Shown: positions 1 through 9,020, counted from the stretch's first letter. The stretch: 64,000 nt of DNA from Mycobacterium sp. IS-1590 (GCF_001500025.1 NZ_LQIW01000003.1:62001-126000), one strand, 5' to 3'. The notes: a model not told the origin generated them from the sequence alone. Made by a program: numbers and translations.

Positions 1-1596
1 GGCACCGCGGTCCTCACGGCCAGTAGGCCCGGGGCCGCCTTACTGTTCACCGCCGCGCTGCTCATCGCAGCGTCGGGTGCGTGTGCATCGCGCACCCCGG
101 CGGTGATCACCGGCCCCTATGCGGCGTTGCTGGCGAGTTCGACCGACCTGGGCCCCTCACGTTCGGCGGACGCGCAACTCACCGTCACGCTCGGCGGACC
201 GGAACGTCCAGCCGCCTTGATGGGCTGGGCGGACGCGCGCGACCTCTGGGTGCGCTGGCGGCCCGGTGACGCATGGGCGATCGTCGAGGGAACGGCCGGG
301 GATCTCGCGCGGGCGTTCGGGATTCCGGTGCGCGACTACCGGTCTCCGAAGGGCGAGGAGTTCTACGCCTCGCCCGAACAGCCGGCGATACCGGCGGAAC
401 TCCGCGACGACGTCACCGCGGTCGGGCGGGTGATGAGCTACACCCCGTACCGCATGAAGCGGCCCGACTTCGTTCCCCTCGACGTGCCCAAGGGCGGGCT
501 GACGCCCGACGGATTGTTGTCGGCGTACAACGCGACGCCGTTGGCGGACGCCGGTTTCACCGGTGCGGGCGCAACGATCGTCATCTTCGCGTTCGACAGC
601 GTCGAGCAGGAGGACCTCGACCTGTTCGCCGATACGTCCGGATTACCGCGCTTCACGCCCGAGATCGTCGGCGGCAAGCCGTCCGAGGTGCACGGTGAGA
701 CGGCGATGGATCTGCAAGTGGCGCACGCGATTGCGCCCGATGCGCGGCTTGTGGTGGTCAACGCCCGGCCGACGGTGGAGGGCGACGGCAGCTACGAGAA
801 GCTCGGGAGGCTGTTCGAACAGGTCGACCGTGACTACCCGGGCGCGGTGTGGAGTCTGTCGATCGGCTGGGGATGCGAGGCGTTCGTCACCGCGGCCGAT
901 CTGGCTCCGGTCGAGGCGGCCTTGACGGCGGCCCAGCGGCGCGGCACAACGGCCTTCGACGCCAGCGGGGACACCGCCGGTCTGGAGTGCAAAGGCGGAG
1001 ACCGATGGTCGGCTCCGCCGGGACCCGACGACATCGGTGTCGACGCGGTCGCCTCCCTTCCCACGATGACGTCGGTCGGAGGCACCACGCTGTCGACCGG
1101 TGCGCGTGGGCAGTGGCTGGCCGAACACGCGTGGGTGGATTCGCCGCTGTCGCAGGGCAGTAGCGGCGGGGTGGCGAAGTTGTTCGCCCGGCCGGCGTGG
1201 CAGGACAAATTGGATGTCGAGCGTGACACCGAGCGCCGCCGGCTACTCCCCGACGTCTCGGCGGTCGCCGATCCTTTCACCGGTGTGCGGTTCATCTACG
1301 GCCAGCGCGAGGTCGTCGGCGGCGGCACGTCGCAATCGGCCCCGATCTGGGCGGCACTCACTGTGCTGATGAACCAGTACCTGGTGGCCAACGGTGGACG
1401 ACCGGTCGGAAACCTCAATCCCGTGCTCTACCAGGTGGCCTCCGGGTCCCGTCTACCCGGCTTCCGTGATGTGATCAAGGGCGGCAACGCCGTCGATCTG
1501 GCGGCACCTGGATACGACCTGGTGACGGGCCTGGGCAGCCCGAACATCGAGAATCTCGCACGCAACATCCTCGACCTGCAGAAGACGTCGCGTTGA
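1..1596 (+). CDS. S53 family (sedolisin/kumamolisin-like) serine peptidase, 5' partial
   Basis: The reading frame is open to the left edge, so the true start is outside the window. The first GTG inside the frame, at 103, lies after a hydrophobic stretch ending in ASGAC (about nt 25-87), which looks like a signal peptide with a weak lipobox. I therefore annotate from base 1. An activation-like prodomain (about nt 130-450) is followed by the catalytic domain. The sedolisin residues are all present: Glu and Asp in GETAMD (codons at 697 and 709), the oxyanion Asp in ASGD (codon at 970) and the nucleophile Ser in GGTSQSAP (codon at 1330). This predicts an exported acid-type endopeptidase with a cleavable prodomain. 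The TGA is overlapped by the TTG start of the next gene, so the two are probably co-transcribed. The substrate is unknown. Confidence 0.9.
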   Translation, partial: GTAVLTASRPGAALLFTAALLIAASGACASRTPAVITGPYAALLASSTDLGPSRSADAQLTVTLGGPERPAALMGWADARDLWVRWRPGDAWAIVEGTAGDLARAFGIPVRDYRSPKGEEFYASPEQPAIPAELRDDVTAVGRVMSYTPYRMKRPDFVPLDVPKGGLTPDGLLSAYNATPLADAGFTGAGATIVIFAFDSVEQEDLDLFADTSGLPRFTPEIVGGKPSEVHGETAMDLQVAHAIAPDARLVVVNARPTVEGDGSYEKLGRLFEQVDRDYPGAVWSLSIGWGCEAFVTAADLAPVEAALTAAQRRGTTAFDASGDTAGLECKGGDRWSAPPGPDDIGVDAVASLPTMTSVGGTTLSTGARGQWLAEHAWVDSPLSQGSSGGVAKLFARPAWQDKLDVERDTERRRLLPDVSAVADPFTGVRFIYGQREVVGGGTSQSAPIWAALTVLMNQYLVANGGRPVGNLNPVLYQVASGSRLPGFRDVIKGGNAVDLAAPGYDLVTGLGSPNIENLARNILDLQKTSR

Positions 1597-3113
1597 CCGA
1601 AGCGTCGCCACGCCGCCGACGCCGGTGGCGAGATCCCTTGACGAGCACCCTGTTTCCGCACGTGTCGACCTCATCGAGGGTGACGCTCGGGACGGCGATG
1701 GCAGCCTTGGCGGCCATGCTCGCCGGGTTCGCGGTGCTGCGTTGGCAGGCACCGCTGATCGCGATCGGTGCCGTCGGTGTGGCGCTGGTGTTCGTCGCCT
1801 ATCTGCGTCAGGCAAGTCACGACGTAGCGGTACGGCAGTTGGTCTTGACCGCAGCGCTGGCCGCGGCGCTCGGTGCCGGGTGGGCGTTGGCAACCGGCGG
1901 CATCATCGCCGAGTCTCACGATGTCGCACTCAGCGGCGGTGAGCTCGACCGCGAAAAGCTGTTGACGGGCATCGCGATACCGGTCGGTGGCGCGATCGTG
2001 ATGCTGATCCCGGCGGCGGTGCTGTGGTTGCGCCGCGGCGTGCCTCGTCGGCCGTTCGACGGTTACGCGGTCGGGGCGTTGAGCGCCGTCGTCTTCACGT
2101 CGGCAGCGACGTTGATCAGACTGGTTCCGCAGTTCGCGACCGGTTTCAGGGCCGAAGACCTATGGGTCAGCGCGCTTCTCGTGCAGGCCGGTATCCAGGG
2201 GCTCACCCTGCCGTTGACCGCGCTGATGCTCGGCGGGCTCGTCGGCATCGCGCTGTGGGCGGGGCGTCGGAGGATGATCGCCGCGAGTGTGATTGTGACG
2301 CTGGCGCTCTACGCGATCATCGGTGTCACCGAGTACACCCCGGTGCCGCACACCGTGCATCTGATCGTGCACACCGCTATCGCCGTGGTCGCGCTGGCTG
2401 CGCTGCGTGGTGGGCAGCGTGCCGCGGGCGCAGAGCCGCAGCAGCCGAACCTCGCGGGGGAGGCCGGCCGCGCGCGGGTGCTCGCGACGCTGGGTATGGG
2501 CGCGGCCATCGCGGTCACGGCCGGCACGGTGGCGGCCGTGCTCGCCACCCCCGACATCCCGAAGATCGTGTGCCCGCCCGATTGTGGACGGCCCCCGATC
2601 GGCGAGCCCATCGAATCCAACCCGCGGTTCTACGCCGCCGACGGGTCGTTCTCCGTCCAATACCCGGGACCCGGTAGCGCGTACGAGGCGACGCTCCTCG
2701 ACGACGGGGTCGAGCTGGAGTTCACCGGCGGGGACACCGGCATGCTCGAGCTGTTCGGTCTGCGCGCCGAGAACCGGACTCCCAAGCAGGTGGCCGAGGA
2801 CCTGATCGACGAGTACTACCCGGACGCCACAACAGAATACGAGATCCCCAACGCGATGGTCGGCTATGAGCCCGGCTACGGTGTCGTCGCCGATGACTAC
2901 CCGCAGGACGCCAGCGGCAGCTTCACCCGGCTCCGGCTGATCGTGATGGTCGCCGTCAAGAACGATGTCGCACTGGTCGCCTCGGCGATCGGGCCATACC
3001 GCGAATTCACGCCCGACTTCGGCACGGGCCATCCGTCGGGTGCCAACCTGCAGCTGGCAATCGATATGGGCAAGTATGTCAACAGTTTCCGCTGGACCGG
3101 TGGCACCGACTGA
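1593..3113 (+). CDS. Polytopic membrane protein with C-terminal extracytoplasmic domain
   Basis: A TTG start overlaps the peptidase stop by 4 nt. The 506-residue product has an Arg-rich cytoplasmic N-terminus (EASPRRRRRWRD), then roughly nine hydrophobic segments over the first 320 residues. A soluble domain of about 170 residues follows, opening with a cysteine pair in VCPPDCGRPP and containing an acidic, Tyr-rich stretch (DEYYPDATTEYE). I do not recognise a family. Coupling to a secreted S53 peptidase suggests a membrane partner, for example an immunity, processing or substrate-presenting protein, but this is inference. The gene ends 3 nt before the convergent LmeA-like gene. Confidence 0.75.
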   Translation: MTEASPRRRRRWRDPLTSTLFPHVSTSSRVTLGTAMAALAAMLAGFAVLRWQAPLIAIGAVGVALVFVAYLRQASHDVAVRQLVLTAALAAALGAGWALATGGIIAESHDVALSGGELDREKLLTGIAIPVGGAIVMLIPAAVLWLRRGVPRRPFDGYAVGALSAVVFTSAATLIRLVPQFATGFRAEDLWVSALLVQAGIQGLTLPLTALMLGGLVGIALWAGRRRMIAASVIVTLALYAIIGVTEYTPVPHTVHLIVHTAIAVVALAALRGGQRAAGAEPQQPNLAGEAGRARVLATLGMGAAIAVTAGTVAAVLATPDIPKIVCPPDCGRPPIGEPIESNPRFYAADGSFSVQYPGPGSAYEATLLDDGVELEFTGGDTGMLELFGLRAENRTPKQVAEDLIDEYYPDATTEYEIPNAMVGYEPGYGVVADDYPQDASGSFTRLRLIVMVAVKNDVALVASAIGPYREFTPDFGTGHPSGANLQLAIDMGKYVNSFRWTGGTD

Positions 3114-3116
3114 CGG

Positions 3117-4028
3117 TCACAGCTCGGCGAAGCAGGGATCCTGCTGACCCTTCGGGATATCGGCGTTGCGCGTCGAGAACCTGCTCACCACACCGTCATC
3201 GGTGACCTCCACCGAATCGGCCTTGATGTTCATCGGGTAGTTCTTCGTCAGCTCGGAGGTGAACGCGTCCAACGCCGGCTGCACGGCTTCGCGGGGCAGC
3301 GTGAAGCCGAGGCCGGTCAACTCGATCACCTGCAACGAGATTCCACCGTCGACGACCGCCGGCCGGGCCCTGATCGAGCCGAGCGCGCCTTCCAGTTCGA
3401 TCGTGTCGTCGGACGGGTTGGTGGTGACACCGCTGACGAACGAGCCGATGAGCGGGATCGAATCGGAGATGGTCTGCCGGATGCCCTCCGAGGACCAGTT
3501 GATGTCGGCCACCAGTGAGCCGATCGTTCCGCCCGAGGTGGCTGTGTCCTCGAGGCGGACGTCCTCGATGGTCAACTCGACCTTCATGCCCTTGGCGTCG
3601 CGGATCTGGTTACCGGCGGTCTCGATGTGGATGTTCGTGTAGTGGCCGGACATGTGCTGGATCAGGAACGGCGGCATGACGCCGAACGATGCGCTCGCCT
3701 CGTCCTCGACGACGCATGACGTGACGCCCGCGACGACATTGTTCGCGCGATTGCGTGCATACAGTTCACCGGCGAGCACGCCGGCCAGCACCAGGGCCAC
3801 CACGATGACGACCACCAGCACGATCGAGAGGGGATCGCGCAGCAGGCTCCGCAGTTTCGACTCCGACGGCGGCGGCTCGCTCGGGCCCGGCTCGTTCGCT
3901 CCCCGGGGTCCGGGCGGCGGCCCCTGCGGTGCCGGCCCTTGCGGCGGGGGAGCCTGGTCCTGCTGGGGTGAGGGGACCTGGCCCTGCGGCGGCGACGGCT
4001 GGTTCGGGCGGGCCCACGGGTCAGTCAC
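3117..4028 (-). CDS. LmeA/DUF2993-type phospholipid-binding membrane-anchored protein (Rv0479c-like)
   Basis: 303 residues. The first 75 or so are Pro/Gln-rich (PSPPQGQVPSPQQDQ) and cytoplasmic. One transmembrane helix (SIVLVVVIVVALVLAGVLAG) follows, then an extracytoplasmic domain of about 200 residues with the repeating beta pattern of DUF2993/LmeA lipid-binding proteins. LmeA-family proteins act in the periplasm in mannan/lipoglycan assembly; which branch this member serves is not visible. The GTG start overlaps the stop of the nitrilase-like gene (GTGA), so the two form an operon, as I recall for Rv0480c-Rv0479c. Confidence 0.75.
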   Translation of the reverse strand: MTDPWARPNQPSPPQGQVPSPQQDQAPPPQGPAPQGPPPGPRGANEPGPSEPPPSESKLRSLLRDPLSIVLVVVIVVALVLAGVLAGELYARNRANNVVAGVTSCVVEDEASASFGVMPPFLIQHMSGHYTNIHIETAGNQIRDAKGMKVELTIEDVRLEDTATSGGTIGSLVADINWSSEGIRQTISDSIPLIGSFVSGVTTNPSDDTIELEGALGSIRARPAVVDGGISLQVIELTGLGFTLPREAVQPALDAFTSELTKNYPMNIKADSVEVTDDGVVSRFSTRNADIPKGQQDPCFAEL

Positions 4029-4840
4029 GAGCGCGATTCTGCCTTACCGCGACGAGCAAAGTCCGCGCGGTTGCGCAACACCGCGACCGTCTCGCGCGCT
4101 TTGCGTCCGCTCTCGAGGTCGATGTCGGCCACCAGCAATTGCGGGTCGTCACCCGCACCGACCAGGACCTCGCCGGTGGGGGACGCGACCAGGCTGCCTC
4201 CCACGCCGGTCGGGCCGAGCGCCGCGATGTCGGGTTCGGGACTGCCCTGGTCGACGGCGGCGACGAAGCCGGCCGTGTCGATCGCGCGGGCCCTCGCCAG
4301 CAACGTCCACTGGTCGAGCTTGCCCGGCCCGCTGCCCCACGACGCGTGCACGGTGATCAGCTGCGCACCACGTTCGGCCAGCTCGACGTAGAGCTCCGGG
4401 AAGCGGACGTCGTAGCACAGCGTCAGCCCGACGCTCACACCGTCGACCTCGATCAGCACCGGCTCCCGGCCGGGCGCGACCGTCTTGGACTCCTTGAAGC
4501 CGAACGCGTCGTAGAGGTGGATCTTCTCGTAGTGCGCGTCGACGTCGTCGCCGACGGCGATCAGCGTGTTCAGAACGCGCCCGTCACCGGACGGCACGAA
4601 CATGCCCGCGACGACGACGATGCCCGCCCGCTCGGCGATGGCCCGCACACCCGTGGCCCACGGCCCGTCGAGCGGCTCGGCGACCGGTGCGAGCGGCACT
4701 CCGAACCGGCACATCGTGGCCTCGGGGAACAGCACCATCCGGGCACCGGCGTCGGCGGCGCGGCGGGTGTAGTCCTCCACGACCGCGAGGTTCGCCGACG
4801 GGTCGGTACCGCTGAGGATCTGCGCGAGGGCAATCCGCAT
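4025..4840 (-). CDS. Carbon-nitrogen hydrolase (nitrilase superfamily; Rv0480c-like)
   Basis: 271 residues from the ATG at 4840, which begins MRIALAQILSG, the usual first beta strand of the family. An upstream in-frame ATG at 4906 would add 22 residues unlike the family, so I reject it. The catalytic triad is complete: Glu40 in FPEATMCRFG, Lys in YEKIHLYD and Cys in LTLCYDVRFPEL. The fold is the alpha-beta-beta-alpha amidase fold. The R-F-P-E-L context resembles Nit2/omega-amidase-like enzymes that hydrolyse small amides such as alpha-ketoglutaramate or deaminated glutathione, though the substrate is not proven. Its stop overlaps the start of the LmeA-like gene. Confidence 0.88.
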   Translation of the reverse strand: MRIALAQILSGTDPSANLAVVEDYTRRAADAGARMVLFPEATMCRFGVPLAPVAEPLDGPWATGVRAIAERAGIVVVAGMFVPSGDGRVLNTLIAVGDDVDAHYEKIHLYDAFGFKESKTVAPGREPVLIEVDGVSVGLTLCYDVRFPELYVELAERGAQLITVHASWGSGPGKLDQWTLLARARAIDTAGFVAAVDQGSPEPDIAALGPTGVGGSLVASPTGEVLVGAGDDPQLLVADIDLESGRKARETVAVLRNRADFARRGKAESRS

Positions 4841-4936
4841 ACGGCCCAGCCTACGGCGCATCGGCGAAACTACGGTTTCTGACGGAAACAGGGCGAATTT
4901 CGTCAAATAGCGCAGTCTCGGCGAAAGGGCCGTCGG

Positions 4937-6079
4937 CTACGGCCCCCACGCCGGCCGGGGCAACGCGGCGGCCTTTTTGCCCAGCTTGCCGGAGCGCACC
5001 TGGGCGGCAAGGCTGTCGAGGATCACCCGCGAGCTCAACAACGCAGTCTGCTCGGCCCAGTCGTACGGCGGTGAGCATTCGACGACCTCGATACCGGCCA
5101 GCCCCGGCTCGGACACCATCTTGACCAGGTTCAGCGCCTCGCGCGGCAACAGCCCGCCGGGCTCCGGCCAGCCCGTACCCGGAACGAACCCGGCGTCGAT
5201 CACATCGATGTCGAAGGACAGGTACACCGCCTTGGCGTCCTTCCACGCGATCTCCAGCGCCATCTCGGCGATCTTCTCGACACCGACCCGCTCGACGTCG
5301 CCGACCGTGATCACCGTCGACTGCCGTTCGCGCCCGACCTTGACGCCCGCCCGCGGCGCCTGCCACCCGCCGATACCGATCTGCACCAGGTTGGTGGCGG
5401 GAGCGTTCTTGATGTTGGTCGCGTGGAACCACGGTGTGGTGTGCATCCGCTCGTCGAGGTCGGTCTCCTGGGTGTCGACGTGGCGGTCGAAATGGATGAT
5501 TCCGACGTTGCCGTCCAGGTACGGGGCCATCCCTCGGATGGTCGGGAAACCGATCGAATGGTCGCCGCCGAGCACGACGGGCATCACACCCTTGCTCACC
5601 ACATGCGCCATGGCCTGGCTGATCTGGTCGAAGGACTTCTCCAGATTTCCGGGAATCGTGAACACGTCGCCGATGTCGACCATGTTGAGTTGCTCGCGCA
5701 GATCGACACCGGACTCGTAGTTGTAGGTGCCGAAGAGGTTGGTGGAGCGCCGGATTCCCTGCGGGCCGAAGCGGGTGCCGGGACGGTAGGTGGCGCCCGC
5801 GTCGAGCGGGACGCCGAAGATCGCGACCTCGGCGTCGTCGACCTGGTTCACGTCCTCGACGAACGGACACTTGAGGAACGTGCCCCGCTCGCCGGCGAAG
5901 TGCGGCAACTCGCCGCGCACGAACGTCGAGATGCGGCGGTCGTTGATCGTCGGGGCGGCTTCGAGGCCGAAGGTCAGGCTGCGTTCGATCTCCTCGCGTT
6001 CGCGGCGGTCGGACAAGCGGGCCTCTGCCTGCTGAGCCCAGGCGCCCTCGGCATTGAGGGGTTGGTTGCTTTCTGTCAC
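4937..6079 (-). CDS. Ureohydrolase (agmatinase/arginase family), probable guanidine-type hydrolase
   Basis: 380 residues from GTG 6079, chosen because AGGAG lies about 6 nt upstream; an ATG at 6187 would add an unrelated Arg-rich leader. The metal ligands of the binuclear ureohydrolase site are visible: GGDHS, DRHVDTQ (DxHxD) and SFDIDVID (DxDxxD). The N-terminal extension of about 60 residues before the fold is longer than in plain agmatinases. The family cleaves guanidino compounds to urea plus amine. The divergent neighbour is a transporter under a guanidine-I riboswitch, so free guanidine is the best-supported substrate by context. Ni-dependent guanidine hydrolases (GdmH) belong to this same superfamily. 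Agmatine or a guanidino acid remains possible. Confidence 0.85.
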   Translation of the reverse strand: MTESNQPLNAEGAWAQQAEARLSDRREREEIERSLTFGLEAAPTINDRRISTFVRGELPHFAGERGTFLKCPFVEDVNQVDDAEVAIFGVPLDAGATYRPGTRFGPQGIRRSTNLFGTYNYESGVDLREQLNMVDIGDVFTIPGNLEKSFDQISQAMAHVVSKGVMPVVLGGDHSIGFPTIRGMAPYLDGNVGIIHFDRHVDTQETDLDERMHTTPWFHATNIKNAPATNLVQIGIGGWQAPRAGVKVGRERQSTVITVGDVERVGVEKIAEMALEIAWKDAKAVYLSFDIDVIDAGFVPGTGWPEPGGLLPREALNLVKMVSEPGLAGIEVVECSPPYDWAEQTALLSSRVILDSLAAQVRSGKLGKKAAALPRPAWGP

Positions 6080-6269
6080 GGGTGCTCCTGATGTGCCGTC
6101 TTGTCGCTGACCGGGTACGGCACACTCGTCCGGGGAGCCGACACGGCTCCTGCGGGCATTGTTGGTCCGAAACCGTCGATGCGCCACTTGAATCGAAACA
6201 AAGCGTTAACACGGGACGCGGTCGGCCGTAACGACGCGCGGCTTATCTGGTCGACGACTCACACTCGGC

Positions 6270-6374
6270 TGTGAGGCGCGCCTAGGGTTCCGCCGCGATC
6301 ATGCGGGCCTGGTCCGAGAGGCGCAGGCGGACTGCGGCGTCCGTTCCACGGCGGGAGAAAAGCCCGGGAGACTC
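6270..6374 (+). promoter_or_regulatory. Guanidine-I riboswitch (ykkC class RNA)
   Basis: The plus strand between the divergent genes carries the conserved blocks of the ykkC/guanidine-I aptamer in the right order: CTAGGGTTCCG at 6282-6292, CTGGTCCGAGAG at 6309-6320, and ACGGCGGGAGAAAAGCCCGG at 6348-6367 followed by GAG. The element ends about 22 nt before the ATG of the symporter at 6396. No U-tract terminator follows. ACTCC at 6371-6375 could pair with the ribosome-binding AGGAG at 6385-6389, so control is more likely at translation than at termination (inference). The class senses free guanidinium and switches genes on. Flanks are approximate because I drew the outer stem by eye. Confidence 0.93.
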
Positions 6375-6395
6375 CATCGCGCATAGGAGCTCCAC

Positions 6396-7934
6396 ATGAT
6401 TCTTCTCGGTGTGGCCGTCAGCATCGTCGTCGTCGTGGCCGTCGGCTTCTACGTGTCCAAACGCATCGAAGGCGACAGCTCGAATTTCCTTGTCGGCGGC
6501 CGCATGCTGCCCTACTGGCTGATCGGCGGCGCGCTGATGGGATCGGCCGTCGACACGAACGCCACGCTGGGCAATACCGACCTGGCCTACGAGTTCGGCT
6601 TCTGGGCGGGCGCGAGCCTGCCGCTCGGCCTGGCCCTGTGCCTGACCATCACCGGCGTGTTCTTCGCCAAACCGATGAACCGTATGGGGTTGACGTCGTT
6701 CCCCGATTACTACCGCCTGAGATTCGGCCGGTCGGTGGAGGTCGGCGCTTCCGCGCTGTTGGCGGTGGGCTTCTGCATGCTGGTGGCGGGCAACCTGGTT
6801 GCCGGTGGCTTCCTGTTCAACTACTTCCTGGGCATGCCGTACTGGCTGGGCGTCGTGCTCATCGCGGGAATCGCGGTGGCCTACACCGGCACCGGTGGGC
6901 TGATCGCCGACGCCTACACCGCGATCATCCAGATGTCGCTGATCCTGATCGGAGCGATCGGGATGCTGGTGTGGATGGCCTCCACGCACACCTTCGAAAT
7001 CGCCGAGGGCACGGGTCCGTTGGCGCTCGGACAGTTGTCGGACCCGGCGCAGGGTGCGGTGATCAACTGGGCCACGCTGATCGCTCTCGGCATCGGCGAC
7101 ATCGTCGCGATCGACTTCATGCAGCGGGTGTTCGCCGCCAAGTCACCCACGAGCGCGCGTCGTGCGTGCTTCGTCGCGGCCACCGGCACTGTCGCGATCT
7201 GCGTGCCGTTCGGCCTGGTGGTGTTGGCCGCCAAGACATTTTTGCCCGAAGAGCTCGACGGCCCACCACTTTTCGTGCTTCTCGGTGAATACGCTCCGAC
7301 GGTGCTGACCGTGATCGTGTTGTGCGGGCTCGTCGGCGCGTCGATGAGCACCGCCAACGGGGCGATCCTGGCGATCTCGAACGTCTGCGTTCGCAACCTC
7401 GGCGGTAGCCGCCGTGTCCACGTGCCGGGGCAGCGCGATCCGCTGTTGCGTGCGACCCGTGTCGCGATGGTCCCGATGACGGTGTTCTCGATCGCGTTCG
7501 CGATCTACGTCAAACAGACCGGCATCCTGCTCACCCTCGCGTTCGACCTGCTGCTGGCCTGTCTGGTCGTGCCCTTCATCCTCGGGTTGGTGTGGCGGCG
7601 AGGCACCACCGCCGCGGCGATCGCCGCGATGGGGGTGGGCTTGGTCGTCCGGCTCGTCCTGTTCCTGCTGACGCCGACCATCTACGGCGTCGACAACAGC
7701 ATTCTCTATGTCCAAAACGACCTCGTCCCAGCAGGTTTCGACGGCTGGCCGACGTTCATCGCGTTCACCGCGGCAATCGTGACCTACGTCGCCGTATCGC
7801 TGCTGACCGCGCCGGCGCATCTGCGTGGGCTGGACATCCAGCTGGCCAAGGACGTCGACGACGCGCTCGATGTGACCGCAGAGGAGATCGAGCACGGCGT
7901 TCCGGTGCTGGCAGGCAAGCCCGGACCGGCGTAG
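6396..7934 (+). CDS. Sodium:solute symporter family (SSS) transporter, riboswitch-controlled
   Basis: 512 residues with about 13 hydrophobic segments, the size and profile of SSS/PutP-type symporters. It begins directly with a membrane helix (ILLGVAVSIVVVVAVGF) and has the early GGRMLPYWLIGGALMGS segment typical of TM1-TM2 in this family. The ATG at 6396 is preceded by AGGAG. The leader contains a guanidine-I riboswitch, so the likely cargo is guanidinium or a closely related compound moved with Na+, feeding the divergent ureohydrolase. The family alone could equally indicate urea, proline or carboxylate transport. It ends 6 nt from the convergent methyltransferase-like gene. Confidence 0.88.
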   Translation: MILLGVAVSIVVVVAVGFYVSKRIEGDSSNFLVGGRMLPYWLIGGALMGSAVDTNATLGNTDLAYEFGFWAGASLPLGLALCLTITGVFFAKPMNRMGLTSFPDYYRLRFGRSVEVGASALLAVGFCMLVAGNLVAGGFLFNYFLGMPYWLGVVLIAGIAVAYTGTGGLIADAYTAIIQMSLILIGAIGMLVWMASTHTFEIAEGTGPLALGQLSDPAQGAVINWATLIALGIGDIVAIDFMQRVFAAKSPTSARRACFVAATGTVAICVPFGLVVLAAKTFLPEELDGPPLFVLLGEYAPTVLTVIVLCGLVGASMSTANGAILAISNVCVRNLGGSRRVHVPGQRDPLLRATRVAMVPMTVFSIAFAIYVKQTGILLTLAFDLLLACLVVPFILGLVWRRGTTAAAIAAMGVGLVVRLVLFLLTPTIYGVDNSILYVQNDLVPAGFDGWPTFIAFTAAIVTYVAVSLLTAPAHLRGLDIQLAKDVDDALDVTAEEIEHGVPVLAGKPGPA

Positions 7935-7940
7935 CCGGTC

Positions 7941-8723
7941 TCAGATCGGCGCGACGGCCGACCAGGGTACGGTCAACACTCCGTCGCGCATCCGCCGGCG
8001 CGCCGGCACGACAGGAAAACCGTTGTCGTGCAACAGCTCCAACATCGCACGCCACCGCACCCGCGGGCCGAACACACCATGGCCCGCGACGCTGGCCCAC
8101 GCGCGGTCGGCGGCGGTCAGCAACGCATGCACGGGCTGACCGTCGACGTTGTGGTGGATCAGTGCCTTCGGCAGCCGCTCGGCCAGATCGGACGGTCGTT
8201 CAATCGCGAACGGGTCGCACGCCAGCGTCAGGCTCACCGGACCGTTGTCGTCCAGCAGAATCCAGCAGGCACGCCGGCCGAGCTCGTCGCAGGTCCCGTC
8301 GACGATCAGGCCGCCGGTCGCGAGCTGTCGCTGCATCGTCGACCACGCCTCGTGCACCGCTTCGACCGGGTACTGCCGCAGCACGTTGAACGCCCGCACC
8401 AGGACGGGCCGCATCCCCGCCAACTCGAAGCCGCCGAGGCCGAACTGGACGACCCGCGACTCCGCCGCCTGCGCCGTCTGCACGCGGTCTGGATCGATCT
8501 CCAGCCCCACGACCCGAATATCGTTGCGCACCCGCCGCAATCGGGCGGCCAGCTCGAGCGTTGTCACCGGCAGGGCGCCGTAACCGAGATCGATGACCAG
8601 CGGATCTTCGGCAGCCGCCAGCGCGGCCCGGACTTGCGGCGCATGCACGAGCCAGCGGTCACTGCGGCGCAACCGGTTGTAGCCGGTGGTACCCCGTGTC
8701 AGCTGACCGATGGGTCCGCTCAT
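7941..8723 (-). CDS. Class I SAM-dependent methyltransferase-like protein
   Basis: 260 residues from the ATG at 8723 (MSGPIGQLTRGTTG); an in-frame ATG at 8783 would add 20 residues and cannot be excluded. A Rossmann SAM-binding motif I is visible (VIDLGYGALP), followed by an acidic strand-2 end (VVGLEIDPDRV). The C-terminal half is less standard and may bind the acceptor. No neighbour defines the substrate. The gene is monocistronic, convergent with the symporter and divergent from the acyl-CoA ligase operon. Confidence 0.65.
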   Translation of the reverse strand: MSGPIGQLTRGTTGYNRLRRSDRWLVHAPQVRAALAAAEDPLVIDLGYGALPVTTLELAARLRRVRNDIRVVGLEIDPDRVQTAQAAESRVVQFGLGGFELAGMRPVLVRAFNVLRQYPVEAVHEAWSTMQRQLATGGLIVDGTCDELGRRACWILLDDNGPVSLTLACDPFAIERPSDLAERLPKALIHHNVDGQPVHALLTAADRAWASVAGHGVFGPRVRWRAMLELLHDNGFPVVPARRRMRDGVLTVPWSAVAPI

Positions 8724-9020
8724 GGCCCCGAGTCTATGGCCGGTCGGCCCTTCGGCTCCGATACGCGGGCGTTGCCGAGCCATGGGGGCCGATCTTTACC
8801 GATGTAAAAGTAGAATATGACTCTCGTCAAGCAATAGCGTTGCTATGATCTCACGCGTCCACTGGCCGCCATCGGCAGCAGCTGTGCTGCCACCTCAGGG
8901 GGTGCCGTCGTTGGTGCACGATCCGCCGGGTCCGCTGAATTCGCGGCCGACCCCAGCCGGATCGTGTCATGCTCGCGTCCGATATCTGCAGCCGCGTGCA
9001 CCGGAAAACGAGTTCCCGCA
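8724..9020. promoter_or_regulatory. Divergent intergenic region with promoter-like and palindromic sequence
   Basis: About 297 nt without a convincing gene. It is AT-richer than its surroundings at 8795-8850. ATAGC-GTT-GCTAT (8834-8846) is a perfect short inverted repeat. It overlaps TATGAT (8844-8849), a good mycobacterial -10 match for plus-strand transcription into the acyl-CoA ligase operon, so the repeat could be an operator. No terminator or RNA gene was recognised in the rest. Confidence 0.4.

Noticed and set aside
6282..6989. Minus-strand open frame across the symporter start and riboswitch
   Set aside because: Antisense to the symporter; the RNA signature and symporter motifs are on the plus strand.
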